From positions 62,001 to 126,000 of the forward strand of contig NZ_JBHTMU010000005.1 of NCBI RefSeq assembly GCF_042679605.1: DNA of 64,000 nt, written 5' to 3'. Position 1 is the stretch's first letter. Each line of letters opens with the position of its first letter. The position numbers and the translations under genes are program-made. This DNA is from Litorisediminicola beolgyonensis (lineage in GTDB: Bacteria; Pseudomonadota; Alphaproteobacteria; Rhodobacterales; Rhodobacteraceae). A model generated the notes under the pieces. It ran no database searches. It was not told the DNA's origin and saw nothing but the letters and a program-made list of their open reading frames with translations. Shown one piece after another: positions 25,840 through 34,827 of the stretch.

Positions 25840-26334
25840 GTGACGACCCTGTCTGCGCTGTCCCTCGCGGGCGGCATTCTCGCCATCGGACCCGTGCCGG
25901 GCGCAACCCGCGACTATGACGGCGATCTCGATCATATCCTGCATTGGGAGCCGGGACTCGTCGTCTCGCTCACCTCGAATGGCGAGCTGCGCCGGGCGCG
26001 CGCGGCGACACTGGGCGAGGATTTGCAGGCCGCGGGAATCGTCTGGGTGCACTTGCCGATCGAGGATTACGGAACGCCCGACGATCATTTCATGGATGTC
26101 TGGCCCGATCTCGTCGCTGCGGTCTCGCAGGTTCTGTCCGGGGGCGGGCGGGTCCTGCTGCACTGCCAGGGCGGTTGTGGCCGGTCGGGCGCGGTGGCGC
26201 TCCGGCTGATGATCGCGCTCGGAGAAGAGCCGGACACCGCGCTGGAACGGCTCCGCCGGGTGCGGCCCTGCGCCATCGAGACCCGCGCGCAGATGCGCTG
26301 GGCTCTGGCCGAGGATGAAGAGGGGAAAGGGTGA
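25840..26334 (+). CDS. Dual-specificity/tyrosine phosphatase-like protein
   Basis: 164 residues with the cysteine phosphatase signature HCQGGCGRSG (nucleophile Cys109, Arg115) and the general-acid loop IEDYGTPD. This resembles small dual-specificity or ADP-ribosyl-type cysteine phosphatases. The GTG at 25840-25842, 4 bp after the metallopeptidase stop, was chosen over an upstream ATG that would overlap that gene by about 95 bp. The final four bases overlap the convergent SRP RNA gene. Confidence 0.85.
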   Translation: MTTLSALSLAGGILAIGPVPGATRDYDGDLDHILHWEPGLVVSLTSNGELRRARAATLGEDLQAAGIVWVHLPIEDYGTPDDHFMDVWPDLVAAVSQVLSGGGRVLLHCQGGCGRSGAVALRLMIALGEEPDTALERLRRVRPCAIETRAQMRWALAEDEEGKG

Positions 26335-26428
26335 GAGGCTGGAAAACGACCCAAGCGGGGCTCGTTACGGCTGCTTCCTTCCGGACCTGACCGGGTTGGC
26401 GAGGCGCCTGCCCGCACCAACCTCTCAC
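26331..26428 (-). ncRNA. ffs: Signal recognition particle RNA (small bacterial 4.5S type)
   Basis: The minus strand carries the universal SRP apical hairpin CAGGTCCGGAAGGAAGCAGC with its GGAA tetraloop and asymmetric internal loop. GTGAGAGG at 26428-26421 pairs with CCTCTCAC at 26338-26331, closing the terminal stem and giving a 98-nt RNA with no Alu domain. It binds Ffh and targets membrane proteins. Ends are inferred from the stem. The 3' end overlaps the stop codon of the convergent phosphatase gene. Confidence 0.95.
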
Positions 26429-26432
26429 TGTC

Positions 26433-26461
26433 CAGATAGGCGCAACGCACCAGATTCGCAA
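26433..26461 (-). promoter_or_regulatory. Sigma-70 promoter of SRP RNA gene
   Basis: On the minus strand TTGCGA (26461-26456) and TATCTG (26438-26433) are separated by exactly 17 bp, with the predicted RNA 5' end five bases after the -10 box. The -35 box is only 13 bp from the stop codon of the upstream phosphoesterase gene. Confidence 0.7.
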
Positions 26462-26473
26462 CCCGTGACCCGA

Positions 26474-28297
26474 TCAGAGATGCAGCCTGTAGCGCGCGAA
26501 TCCTTTGTCCGTCGGGCCGAGATGTTCGATCGTGCTGTCCGGTTCCAGCTGGGTCGCGAGCTTCGGGGAGCTGTCGAAGATTGCGGTCGTTCCCGGCTGC
26601 GGTCGAAACCGGAAGCCGTCTTCGGCGGATGGCATCGGGCCCGACCGCGTGACGAGGTGATCGCGCAGGATCGCGCGGGTATCGACCTCCGATCGCCAGA
26701 TCACGCCGCGCCCATCGCGCCCGGGAAAGCGCCCGCCGCCCCGGGCGCGGAAGCCGCTGGTGAGAACGATCAGCCTGTCCTCCGCCTGCAGGTTCCGAGC
26801 GCTGATCCGGATGTCACCCAGCCGCCCGCCGCCCTGTAACGGAGCGCCATCGGCGCGGTAGGCCGGCGGTCTCGCAAGGTCGATCTCGCAGTCTGCACCG
26901 TAGAGCGCGTCGAAATTGAAGCTCGGGACCAGAGGATCGAGAAGACCCGCGTCCTGTGCGCCCGGAGCGATCTGCGCGTAGAGGCTGGCGGAGCGCTCCA
27001 GCCACTGACGCAGCTCCGCGCCTGTCACCGCCACGGCGCAGAGCGGCTCAGAGTAGGGGAGGATGCCGAGAATATCGCGCTCGCGCAGCGGTCCGGCCTC
27101 CAGTGCCACATAGGCGTCGGGTCCATCCGAGCCGCCGCAGCGAAACGGCGTGACCATTGCGACGCGCGGCAGCTCGGCCATCTCGCTGCCTGCCAAACCC
27201 CGGGCGGCCGCCGAGGTCTGGCTTTCGGCGATCAGAGCGCCGAGCGCGTCAGGCCGCACGAGGGACAGATAGCTGGTCAGCGCGTCCGGACACTCTGCGA
27301 TTTGTTGCGCAAGCCGGTGACGCGTCCGGAGATGGGCGCGACGGGTGTCCTCGGAGAGCGGGGCCTCTACCGGAGCGGCGGGACGCAGCGCGGCGCGTGA
27401 CCCGGTGATACGCCAGCCCCGCGGCGTCTGCACCAGGTTCAGATCGATCACTCCGAGATCGCTGCCAAAGGCTCCGGCCATGACGACGGGCGTTCCGTCG
27501 ATAAGACCGGCGTCGCTGGTCTCGGGCGTCGGATACCTGTCATGCGCGTGGCCGAGCACCAGCGCGTCCACCTCGTCGATCGCAGCGACGGCGCGGCCCG
27601 GATGCTCCGAGCTCGGGTGCCCGTCCAGATCCTCGAGCCCGCCATGGCAAAGCGCGACGACGATGTCGGCGCCCGCGTGGCGCAGCCGCTTCGCTTCGTG
27701 GCGGATGGCGGTGACCGGATCGATGGCGTCGACCTTGCCGGACAGGCGGTCGCCGTCCCAGACCATCACCTCGGGCGGCAGAGTTCCGGTGACACCGATG
27801 CGGAGCGGTCGCGACAGGCCGGGCACGGATCGCTCCAGCATCACCGAGGGCGGCAGGTAGGTCCCCCCGGACGTCAGGCAGAGCAGGTTCGCGCAGACCA
27901 CGGGATAGCGCGCATCCGCCAAGGTGCGCCGCAGCTTGTCGAGCCCGAAATTCAGGTCGTGATTGCCGATCGTTCCGGCATCGACCCCGATCGCGTTCAG
28001 CGCGGAGACGACCGGATGGGGCCCGAACGGCGCGTCGCTCGCGCGATCGGCCAGCGGTGTGCCCTGAAAGGTGTCTCCATTGTCGAAGAGCAGGCAGAGA
28101 TCGGCCTCCTCGCGTGCTTGGGCGATCTTGGGCAGGAGCGCGGCGAGGGATCTTCCCGGGCGCGCTCTGTCGGCGAGATAGTCGAAGCCCAGGAGCGATC
28201 CGTGCAAATCGGTCAGCGCCAGCAGCCGGACCGTGAGGGTGCGCTTCGGGCGCTTCGGGGCAGTGTGACGAGAGGAGTGCGGAGGCTTCGTCAACAA
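26474..28297 (-). CDS. 5'-nucleotidase-family bifunctional phosphoesterase (CpdB/UshA-like)
   Basis: 607 residues. The N-terminal calcineurin-like metallophosphoesterase domain has all motifs: LTDLHG, DNGDTFQG, GNHDLNFG, LCHGG and GHAHDRYP. The C-terminal 5'-nucleotidase domain (about 310-560) contains ILPYSEPLCAVAVTGAELRQWL and TSGFRARGGGRFPG. Relatives hydrolyse 2',3'-cyclic nucleotides and 3'-nucleotides in the periplasm. No signal peptide is visible from the chosen TTG start (28295-28297), and no in-frame ATG lies near; the true start or location is uncertain. Confidence 0.85.
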   Translation of the reverse strand: MLTKPPHSSRHTAPKRPKRTLTVRLLALTDLHGSLLGFDYLADRARPGRSLAALLPKIAQAREEADLCLLFDNGDTFQGTPLADRASDAPFGPHPVVSALNAIGVDAGTIGNHDLNFGLDKLRRTLADARYPVVCANLLCLTSGGTYLPPSVMLERSVPGLSRPLRIGVTGTLPPEVMVWDGDRLSGKVDAIDPVTAIRHEAKRLRHAGADIVVALCHGGLEDLDGHPSSEHPGRAVAAIDEVDALVLGHAHDRYPTPETSDAGLIDGTPVVMAGAFGSDLGVIDLNLVQTPRGWRITGSRAALRPAAPVEAPLSEDTRRAHLRTRHRLAQQIAECPDALTSYLSLVRPDALGALIAESQTSAAARGLAGSEMAELPRVAMVTPFRCGGSDGPDAYVALEAGPLRERDILGILPYSEPLCAVAVTGAELRQWLERSASLYAQIAPGAQDAGLLDPLVPSFNFDALYGADCEIDLARPPAYRADGAPLQGGGRLGDIRISARNLQAEDRLIVLTSGFRARGGGRFPGRDGRGVIWRSEVDTRAILRDHLVTRSGPMPSAEDGFRFRPQPGTTAIFDSSPKLATQLEPDSTIEHLGPTDKGFARYRLHL

Positions 28298-28450
28298 ACG
28301 CTTCTTTTGACTGTCGCGGGCGTAGTCGCGCTAAGGTGACATCTCGACATGCAATTAACAACCTCAGATAGATCGACGGGCGCGTCTCCAGATTGTGTTG
28401 TGACAAAAGGCGTGGCAGATGCCGCGTGGCGCAGGATGCGAGGAGGGATC

Positions 28451-29434
28451 ATGCGACACGCGGAAGACGTCACCTTTGGCGGATCCGGCCTGGATCGGGC
28501 CGATGACCTGCGCGGACAACCCGAGGCTCTGGCCGAGGCGATGAGAGCGCCCGGAAGCCGCAGTGTCCTGATCTGGCGCGGCAAACCTCTGGTCAGTGAT
28601 GGTGACACCCGCGACATCGTCCGGCTGCCGCTCGACCATCCGGTGTTCGAGACGGCGGGGCCGCCGATCCTTCTCGGCCGCGAGGACGAGGGATTGATAT
28701 TCGGTCGTGAACTTCTTGGATGGTCGCCCGATGATCTCGACGAGGCGGCGCTGAACAGCTTCGCCGATCCGAGTGAGCAGCGTCACCCGCTCTTGGGCGA
28801 CGATCTGGTTTTCGCCGAACTGCGCCGGGTGATGACGCGCCTGTCGCCGCGGGATGCGGAACTGGCCGCGACCCATCGGGCGCTGATCGGTTGGCATGCC
28901 TCGCACGGGTTCTGCGCCAAGTGCGGCGCTGCGTCGGAGATGGCGCAGGCGGGCTGGCAGAGACGCTGCGGGTCCTGCGGCGCCGCGCATTTCCCGCGCA
29001 CCGATCCGGTGGTGATCATGCTGGTCACGCGGGGACCCTATGCGCTTCTCGGGCGGTCGCCCGGCTGGCCGGAGGGCATGTATTCCTGTCTCGCCGGGTT
29101 CGTGGAGCCGGGCGAAACCCTCGAAGGTGCGGTCCGTCGCGAGGTCGCGGAAGAGGCGGGTATCCGGATCGGCGCGGTGCGCTACCTGGCGAGCCAACCC
29201 TGGCCGTTTCCGGCCTCGCTGATGATCGGCTGCCACGCCGAGGCGGAAACCGAAGAGATCGTTCTCGACCCGGTGGAGCTCGAGGATGCGCGCTGGGTCA
29301 CGCGGGAACAGATCGTCGCCGCGATGGCGGGCGAGGACAAGACGCTCCTGCCCGCACGGAAGGGGGCCATCGCGCAGTTTCTGCTGCGCAACTGGCTTGC
29401 AGACCGTTTGGATCGAGGCGACATATTTCGGTAA
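28451..29434 (+). CDS. nudC: NAD(H) diphosphatase NudC
   Basis: 327 residues. A zinc ribbon (FCAKCG and RRCGSCGA) is followed by the Nudix box GFVEPGETLEGAVRREVAEE, and the NudC-specific SQPWPFP motif. NudC hydrolyses NADH to NMNH and AMP and can remove NAD caps from RNA. The start at 28451 is set by the strong AGGAGG 5 bp upstream. It is divergent from the phosphoesterase gene, and the SRPBCC gene follows after 23 bp. Confidence 0.95.
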   Translation: MRHAEDVTFGGSGLDRADDLRGQPEALAEAMRAPGSRSVLIWRGKPLVSDGDTRDIVRLPLDHPVFETAGPPILLGREDEGLIFGRELLGWSPDDLDEAALNSFADPSEQRHPLLGDDLVFAELRRVMTRLSPRDAELAATHRALIGWHASHGFCAKCGAASEMAQAGWQRRCGSCGAAHFPRTDPVVIMLVTRGPYALLGRSPGWPEGMYSCLAGFVEPGETLEGAVRREVAEEAGIRIGAVRYLASQPWPFPASLMIGCHAEAETEEIVLDPVELEDARWVTREQIVAAMAGEDKTLLPARKGAIAQFLLRNWLADRLDRGDIFR

Positions 29435-29457
29435 ACGTGTAGAGTGCAGGTGCAGGC

Positions 29458-29925
29458 ATGGAATTCGCGATCCGCGAGGATATCGAGGGAACGCTCGATC
29501 AAACATTCGCCCAGATGAGCGATTTCGAATCCATCGAGCGCCAGGTCCTGCGCCGCGGAATCGATGTTCGGCGGACCGACACGCTGGGCGCACCGGCGGC
29601 AGGCGCGAGCTGGGAGGCGGGCTTCACCTTTCGCGGCAAGAAGCGCCGGGCGGAGATCACATTGACGCGATACGAACCGCCGTCGCTGATGGTGTTCGAG
29701 TCGCGGCTCGACGGTCTCGAAGTGCTCACGCAAATGGAATTTGTCGCGCTCTCGCGCAGCCGGACCCGCGTGGCCATCGACATCGTTCTGCAGCCCCGGA
29801 CGCTGTCTGCGCGGATCATGGTGCAGTCGCTCAAGCTGGCGCGCGGCACGATCGAGAAGAAGCTGCACGCCCGCTCGACCGGTCTGGCCCGCGAGCTCGA
29901 AGCGCGCATACGCCGGTCCGCCTGA
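29458..29925 (+). CDS. SRPBCC (START-like) domain protein
   Basis: 155 residues forming one SRPBCC/polyketide-cyclase-like hydrophobic-pocket domain (MEFAIREDIEGTLDQTFAQM start, long C-terminal helix from about 120). The ligand is unknown. It lies 23 bp after nudC and may be co-transcribed with it. Confidence 0.8.
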   Translation: MEFAIREDIEGTLDQTFAQMSDFESIERQVLRRGIDVRRTDTLGAPAAGASWEAGFTFRGKKRRAEITLTRYEPPSLMVFESRLDGLEVLTQMEFVALSRSRTRVAIDIVLQPRTLSARIMVQSLKLARGTIEKKLHARSTGLARELEARIRRSA

Positions 29926-30002
29926 CCCCGCCAGAGGGAGCGATTGCCGCGCCAGACCCATGCGCTAAGCTGCCCGTCAGTAGAGTAGATGGGGAACGCA
30001 GC

Positions 30003-30848
30003 ATGAAACTTGTGCGCTACGGGCCGAAGGGTGCCGAAAAGCCAGGACTGATCGACGCGGCGGGCAACCTGCGCGATCTGTCGGGCGAGATCGACGACAT
30101 TGGCGGGGACGTGCTGTCACCGGACGGGCTCGACCGCCTTCGCGCACTCGATCCCGAGAGCTTGCCGAACGTCGACGGCACTCCGCGGCTTGGCCCTTGT
30201 GTCGCGGGCGTCTCGAAGATCATCGCCATCGGCCTCAACTATGTCGATCACGCGGCCGAGGTTGGGGCGAAGCTGCCCAAGGAACCGATCGTCTTCATGA
30301 AGGCCACGACGTCCTTGTCCGGCCCCGACGATCCCATCGAGATCCCGCGCGGCTCGGTGCAGACCGACTGGGAGGTCGAGCTTGCGGTGATCATCGGCAC
30401 ACGCGCGAAATACGTCACCGAAGCGACCGCGATGGATCACGTCGCGGGCTACGCCACAGCCAATGACGTCTCCGAGCGCGATTTCCAGCTGCGCCGCTCC
30501 GGCCAGTGGGTGAAGGGCAAGTCGCATGACAGCTTCTGTCCGCTCGGCCCCTGGCTCGTGACCGCCGACGAGGTGCCGGATCCGCAGGCCCTGAAGATCT
30601 GGTCGGATCTCAACGGCGAGCGCCAGCAGGACAGCTCGACCGAGCAGCTGCATTTCGGCGTCGCGCAGATCGTCTCGCATCTTTCCGAGTTCATGACGCT
30701 GCTGCCCGGGGATGTGATCGTCACCGGCACGCCCTCGGGTGTCGGCATGGGTCAGGAGCCTCCGCGCTTCCTGCGTCCCGGCGATGTGCTGGAGATGGAA
30801 GTCGAGGGTCTCGGTCGTCAACGCCAGGTCTGCGAGGCCGCATCATGA
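30003..30848 (+). CDS. Fumarylacetoacetate hydrolase-family protein
   Basis: 281 residues. The FAH C-terminal fold is present with the metal-binding acidic residues in DWEVELAVIIG and ANDVSERDFQ, the KGKSHDSFCPLGPW stretch and VTGTPSGVGMG. Family members hydrolyse C-C bonds or decarboxylate 2-hydroxy-2,4-dienoates and acylpyruvates; the substrate here is not readable. Its stop overlaps the following DUF4198 gene (ATGA). Confidence 0.9.
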   Translation: MKLVRYGPKGAEKPGLIDAAGNLRDLSGEIDDIGGDVLSPDGLDRLRALDPESLPNVDGTPRLGPCVAGVSKIIAIGLNYVDHAAEVGAKLPKEPIVFMKATTSLSGPDDPIEIPRGSVQTDWEVELAVIIGTRAKYVTEATAMDHVAGYATANDVSERDFQLRRSGQWVKGKSHDSFCPLGPWLVTADEVPDPQALKIWSDLNGERQQDSSTEQLHFGVAQIVSHLSEFMTLLPGDVIVTGTPSGVGMGQEPPRFLRPGDVLEMEVEGLGRQRQVCEAAS

Positions 30849-31651
30849 GCGCGCGTTACATCCTCGCCGCTCTGCTGGCCTTCGCCGCAGCACCGCTTTC
30901 CGCCCACGAGTTCTGGATCTCGCCGGTCGATTACACAGTGGCGCCGAGCGCGCCCGCGGTGGCCGATCTCCGCGTCGGAGAGAACTTCAAGGGCGCGGCC
31001 TTTTCGTTCCTTCCGCCCAATTTCGTGCGCTTCGATCTCGCGATGGGCGACACCGTCGTCGCTGTCGAGGGCCGGCCCGGTGACCGTCCCGCGCTCAACA
31101 TGGTGCCGCCGGATGCCGAGGGTCTTCTGACGGTGATCCACGAGACCCGCGCCTATGATCTGACCTATGACAGCGTCGAGAACTTCGAGAGTTTCGTGCG
31201 ACACAAGGATGCCGAATGGGCCGTCGCGCGTCGGGTCGAGCGCGGGCTGGCGGACGAGCCGGTGCGCGAGAGCTACATCCGATACGCAAAGAGCCTGATC
31301 GCCATAGGCGACGGCGGTGGCATGGATCAGGACCGCGGCCTTCTGATCGAGATCGTGGCCGAGGCGAACCCCTACACGATCGATCCTGCCGACGGGCTGC
31401 CGGTGCAGGTCCTCTTCGAGGGAGCGCCGCGGGCAGACGCGCAGATCGAGCTCTTCGCCAAATCCCCGGACGGCACCGTCGAGGTCACGCTGCACCGCAC
31501 CGACGGCGAGGGCCGCGTGACGATCCCCGTCGCGCCCGGTCACCAATACCTGGTGGATTCGGTGGTCCTGCGCGAATCCGATCCGGCCGAGACCAACGGC
31601 GCGGAGTGGGAGAGCCTCTGGGCGTCGCTGACCTTCGAGGTGCCCGAGTAA
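30845..31651 (+). CDS. DUF4198 periplasmic protein
   Basis: 268 residues. A signal peptide (cleavage after LSA, before HEFWISP) leads to a DUF4198 domain: mature N-terminal HEFWI, an Ig-like beta-sandwich, and GRVTIPVAPGHQYLVDSVVL. DUF4198 proteins are often near nickel or cobalt uptake genes and may bind metal through the N-terminal histidine, but no transporter is adjacent here. It starts in the stop of the FAH gene and is convergent with hemC. Confidence 0.87.
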   Translation: MSARYILAALLAFAAAPLSAHEFWISPVDYTVAPSAPAVADLRVGENFKGAAFSFLPPNFVRFDLAMGDTVVAVEGRPGDRPALNMVPPDAEGLLTVIHETRAYDLTYDSVENFESFVRHKDAEWAVARRVERGLADEPVRESYIRYAKSLIAIGDGGGMDQDRGLLIEIVAEANPYTIDPADGLPVQVLFEGAPRADAQIELFAKSPDGTVEVTLHRTDGEGRVTIPVAPGHQYLVDSVVLRESDPAETNGAEWESLWASLTFEVPE

Positions 31652-31661
31652 GGCCCCGCGC

Positions 31662-32615
31662 TCAGCGGGGCTCGATCCAATCGAAGAAACCCGGCCCCGC
31701 CCGTTCCAGAAGCTCGCGGGCGAGGTCGCGGCCCATCTCGGCGCCTTCGGCGATAGGGCCTTCGCGTTCTCCGGCATTCGTTTCGCTGCCATCGGGGCGC
31801 AGAACTTCGCCCCGAAGATAAAGGCGGTCGCCCCGCAGCGTCGCCAGCCCCGCGATGGGGGTCTCGCAGCTTCCGTCCAGCGCCGCGAGGAAGGCACGTT
31901 CCGCGGCCAGCCGCTCTCCGGTGGCGCGGTCGTGGATCGCGTCGAGCATCTCCTCGGCGCGCGCATCGTCGCCGCGCCGTTCGATGCCGATGGCGCCTTG
32001 CGCGACGGCGGGCAGCATGTCGGTCTCGTCGATCGGATGGCTCGGCACGTCGTGCATGCCGAGGCGGTTCAGACCGGCCATGGCGAGAAAGGTGCAGGAG
32101 GCGACGCCATCGGCCAGCTTGGCCAGACGCGTCTGCAGATTGCCGCGGAATTCCACCACGTCGAGATCGGGCCGCCGGGCCAGAAGCTGCGCGCGACGGC
32201 GCAGGGACGAGGTGCCGACCGTCACGCCTTCGGGCAATTCGGCGATGGCGCCATAGGCGGGCGAGATGAAGGCGTCGCGCGGGTCCTCGCGCGGCAGGTA
32301 GCACTCGAGCACCAGACCCTCAGGCTGCAGCACCGGCATGTCCTTCATCGAATGCACGGCGATGTCGATCTCACCGGCCAGCATGGCCTGCTCGATCTCG
32401 CGGGTGAACAGGCCCTTGCCGCCGATTTCCTTGAGCGGCCGGTCGATGATCCGGTCGCCCGTGGTCTTGATCACCACGATGGAAAACGCCTCGAAGGGCA
32501 GGTCGAACGCGGTGGCCAGCCGGTCGCGGGTCTCGTTGGCCTGGGCCAGTGCGAGAGGCGAGCCTCGGGTGCCGATCTTCAGCGGAGCGTCGGGGGTTGG
32601 GAGCGCAAGGGTCAT
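31662..32615 (-). CDS. hemC: Hydroxymethylbilane synthase
   Basis: 317 residues. It polymerises four porphobilinogens into hydroxymethylbilane using a dipyrromethane cofactor bound to the cysteine in ALDGSCETPIAG. The N-terminal KIGTRGSPLALAQA and IDIAVHSMKDMPV are family hallmarks. It is divergent from hemE with 98 bp between starts, so both heme genes probably share a regulatory region. Confidence 0.97.
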   Translation of the reverse strand: MTLALPTPDAPLKIGTRGSPLALAQANETRDRLATAFDLPFEAFSIVVIKTTGDRIIDRPLKEIGGKGLFTREIEQAMLAGEIDIAVHSMKDMPVLQPEGLVLECYLPREDPRDAFISPAYGAIAELPEGVTVGTSSLRRRAQLLARRPDLDVVEFRGNLQTRLAKLADGVASCTFLAMAGLNRLGMHDVPSHPIDETDMLPAVAQGAIGIERRGDDARAEEMLDAIHDRATGERLAAERAFLAALDGSCETPIAGLATLRGDRLYLRGEVLRPDGSETNAGEREGPIAEGAEMGRDLARELLERAGPGFFDWIEPR

Positions 32616-32713
32616 GAATCAGATGCTTAGACGCGTCCAGACAGCCTGACAACCGGGCTTGACTTGTGTCCTGCGACGCGGGACGAGAGTGCCCGACCGG
32701 AGAGGAGAACCCG

Positions 32714-33745
32714 ATGACCAAGACCATCCTGCGCGCGCTCGCCGGTGAAACCCTGCCCTCGCCGCCGATCTGGATGATGCGTCAGGCCGGGCGCTACCTG
32801 CCGGAATACCGTGAAACACGGGCCGAGGCCGGGGATTTCCTGTCGCTCTGCTACAATCCCAAGCTCGCCACCGAGGTCACGCTGCAGCCGATCCGGCGCT
32901 ACGGGTTCGACGCGGCGATCCTCTTCGCTGACATCCTGCTCTTGCCGCAGGCGCTGGGGCTCGATCTGTGGTTCGTGACCGGGGAGGGACCTCGTCTCTC
33001 GACCGTGACCACCGAAGAGGATTTCAGCAAGCTTCGCAGGGTCACGGATATCCACGACACGCTCGGGCCGGTCTACCAGACGGTTGCCAATCTTTCCCGC
33101 GATCTGCCCGAGGAGACCACGCTGATCGGCTTCGCCGGAGCACCCTGGACCGTCGCGACCTACATGATCGCCGGGCGGGGCACGCCGGATCAAGGCCCGG
33201 CGCATGGGCTCAAGGCCGAGAACCGCGCGCTCTTCGAAGGGCTGATCGACCGGCTGACCGAAGGCACGATCGAGTATCTCTCGCGGCAGGTCGAGGCGGG
33301 TGCCGAGGTGGTGAAGCTTTTCGACAGCTGGGCCGGATCTCTGAATGGTGCCGATTTCGAGGCTTTCGCGGTGCGCCCGGCGCGGATCATCACCGAAGAG
33401 CTCAAGCGCCGTCATCCAGGCCTGCCGGTCATCGCCTTCCCGCGCGGCGCGGGGGAAAGCTACGAGGGGCTTCATGCGGCCATCGGCGCGGACTGCATCG
33501 CGCTCGACGATGGTGTCAGCCCCGAATGGGCGGCGGCGCATGTCCAGGTCTCGGGCTGCGTGCAGGGCAATCTCGCCTCGTCGCATATGGTGACCGGCGG
33601 CGACCAGCTAGTTTCCGAGACGCGGCGCGTGGTCGAAGCGTTCCGGGGCGGCCCGCATATCTTCAATCTCGGCCACGGCATCACGCCCGATGCGGGTCCC
33701 GAGAACGTCCAGCTGATGATCGACACCGTGCGGGCGACGGCCTGA
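32714..33745 (+). CDS. hemE: Uroporphyrinogen III decarboxylase
   Basis: 343 residues, the standard length. Signature 1, PPIWMMRQAGRYLPEYR, and signature 2, GFAGAPWTVATYMIAGRG, are both visible. It removes four carboxyl groups to give coproporphyrinogen III, the substrate of HemF. The ATG at 32714 follows GGAGAGGAGAA; the longer upstream frame lacks support. A TTGACT at 32659-32664 could be a -35 box, but no convincing -10 accompanies it. Confidence 0.97.
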   Translation: MTKTILRALAGETLPSPPIWMMRQAGRYLPEYRETRAEAGDFLSLCYNPKLATEVTLQPIRRYGFDAAILFADILLLPQALGLDLWFVTGEGPRLSTVTTEEDFSKLRRVTDIHDTLGPVYQTVANLSRDLPEETTLIGFAGAPWTVATYMIAGRGTPDQGPAHGLKAENRALFEGLIDRLTEGTIEYLSRQVEAGAEVVKLFDSWAGSLNGADFEAFAVRPARIITEELKRRHPGLPVIAFPRGAGESYEGLHAAIGADCIALDDGVSPEWAAAHVQVSGCVQGNLASSHMVTGGDQLVSETRRVVEAFRGGPHIFNLGHGITPDAGPENVQLMIDTVRATA

Positions 33746-33772
33746 GGGCAGGCCTCTTCGTAGTCTAGAGCG

Positions 33773-34729
33773 CTATCGCCGGAAAAGCCGCGCCCGTGTG
33801 CCGGGTCGCGGCTGTCGCTCCCGCAGGAAGACGACGAGCCCCGCGGCCGTGATCAGCGCGCATCCCGCCCAGGTCGAGAGCGTCGGCCATTCTCCGAAGA
33901 CCAGCCAGCCCCAGAGCACCGCGAGCGGCAGCCCCACATATTCGAAGGGCGCGATCACCGAGGCGTCGGCCAGCCGATAGGACGCCGCGAGGCAATAGCC
34001 CACGAGCCCGGACAGCAGACCAAGGCCCACCAGGACGGGCCAGTCGCTCGAGGGCGGCACGCTCCAGGCGCGCAGCAGGAAGACGAGGCTGTCTGATTGC
34101 ACGTCTTCCGCGAAACGGCCGTCTCCGGCGACGAGATAGACGCCGAGCGACACGAGGATGAAGGTCGCCTGGATATAGACCGCAAGCGCCGCGGCGGTCG
34201 TGGTCAGGCCAAGCTTGCGCGTCATCACCTGCGTCAGCGCGTAGAGAAGCGCCGCGAGGATCGGCAGGACCAGGATCGCGGCACCTGCTCCGCTGTTCTC
34301 GGGGCTCTCCATCACCAGGACACCGAGGAACCCGAGCGCGACGGCGGCCAGCCGGATCGCTCCGACCCGCTCGCCCAAAAGCGGGATCGACAGGAGCGTG
34401 ATGAAGAGCGGCGCCACGAAGAAGAGCGCCGTCGCCTGCGCCAGCGGCAGCACGGCGACCGCGGCGTAGAAGGTCATGTTGGCCGCGACGATCAGAAGCC
34501 CGCGCATGAGGTGCAGTCCCGGCGTCCTGGTCCTGAGCGCCCCGATCCCGCCATCCCAGCGCAGAAGCGTCAGCGTCACGATCAGGCCCAGTACCGAGCG
34601 GATCGCGACGATCTCGTGCAAGGGGTAAGCGTCGGACAACGACTTGATCAGCATGTCGTTGATCGAGATCGCGGTCACGCCGAGAAGGATGAGAAGGATC
34701 CCGAGGGCCGGGCGGTCGGCTCTGTGCAT
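33773..34729 (-). CDS. DMT-superfamily (EamA) transporter
   Basis: A 318-residue inner-membrane protein with about ten transmembrane helices in two EamA repeats (first ILLILLGVTAISINDMLIKS, second QVMTRKLGLTTTAAALAVY). Typical for drug/metabolite efflux; the substrate is unknown. The C-terminus is basic and cytoplasmic. Convergent with hemE. ATG at 34727-34729 was chosen as it starts right before the first helix. Confidence 0.9.
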   Translation of the reverse strand: MHRADRPALGILLILLGVTAISINDMLIKSLSDAYPLHEIVAIRSVLGLIVTLTLLRWDGGIGALRTRTPGLHLMRGLLIVAANMTFYAAVAVLPLAQATALFFVAPLFITLLSIPLLGERVGAIRLAAVALGFLGVLVMESPENSGAGAAILVLPILAALLYALTQVMTRKLGLTTTAAALAVYIQATFILVSLGVYLVAGDGRFAEDVQSDSLVFLLRAWSVPPSSDWPVLVGLGLLSGLVGYCLAASYRLADASVIAPFEYVGLPLAVLWGWLVFGEWPTLSTWAGCALITAAGLVVFLRERQPRPGTRARLFRR

Positions 34730-34827
34730 GAGCGGCGTCCTAGCGTGCGCGCATGCCCGGGACCAGCGCCTTGTCACGCGCGCCAGCCGCGATAGCTTGG
34801 CGCCAAACGGCGGGCAGGAGGGACGGC

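Noticed and set aside
32659..32664. TTGACT as a -35 box for hemE
   Set aside because: No acceptable -10 element lies 16-18 bp downstream, so the promoter cannot be placed.
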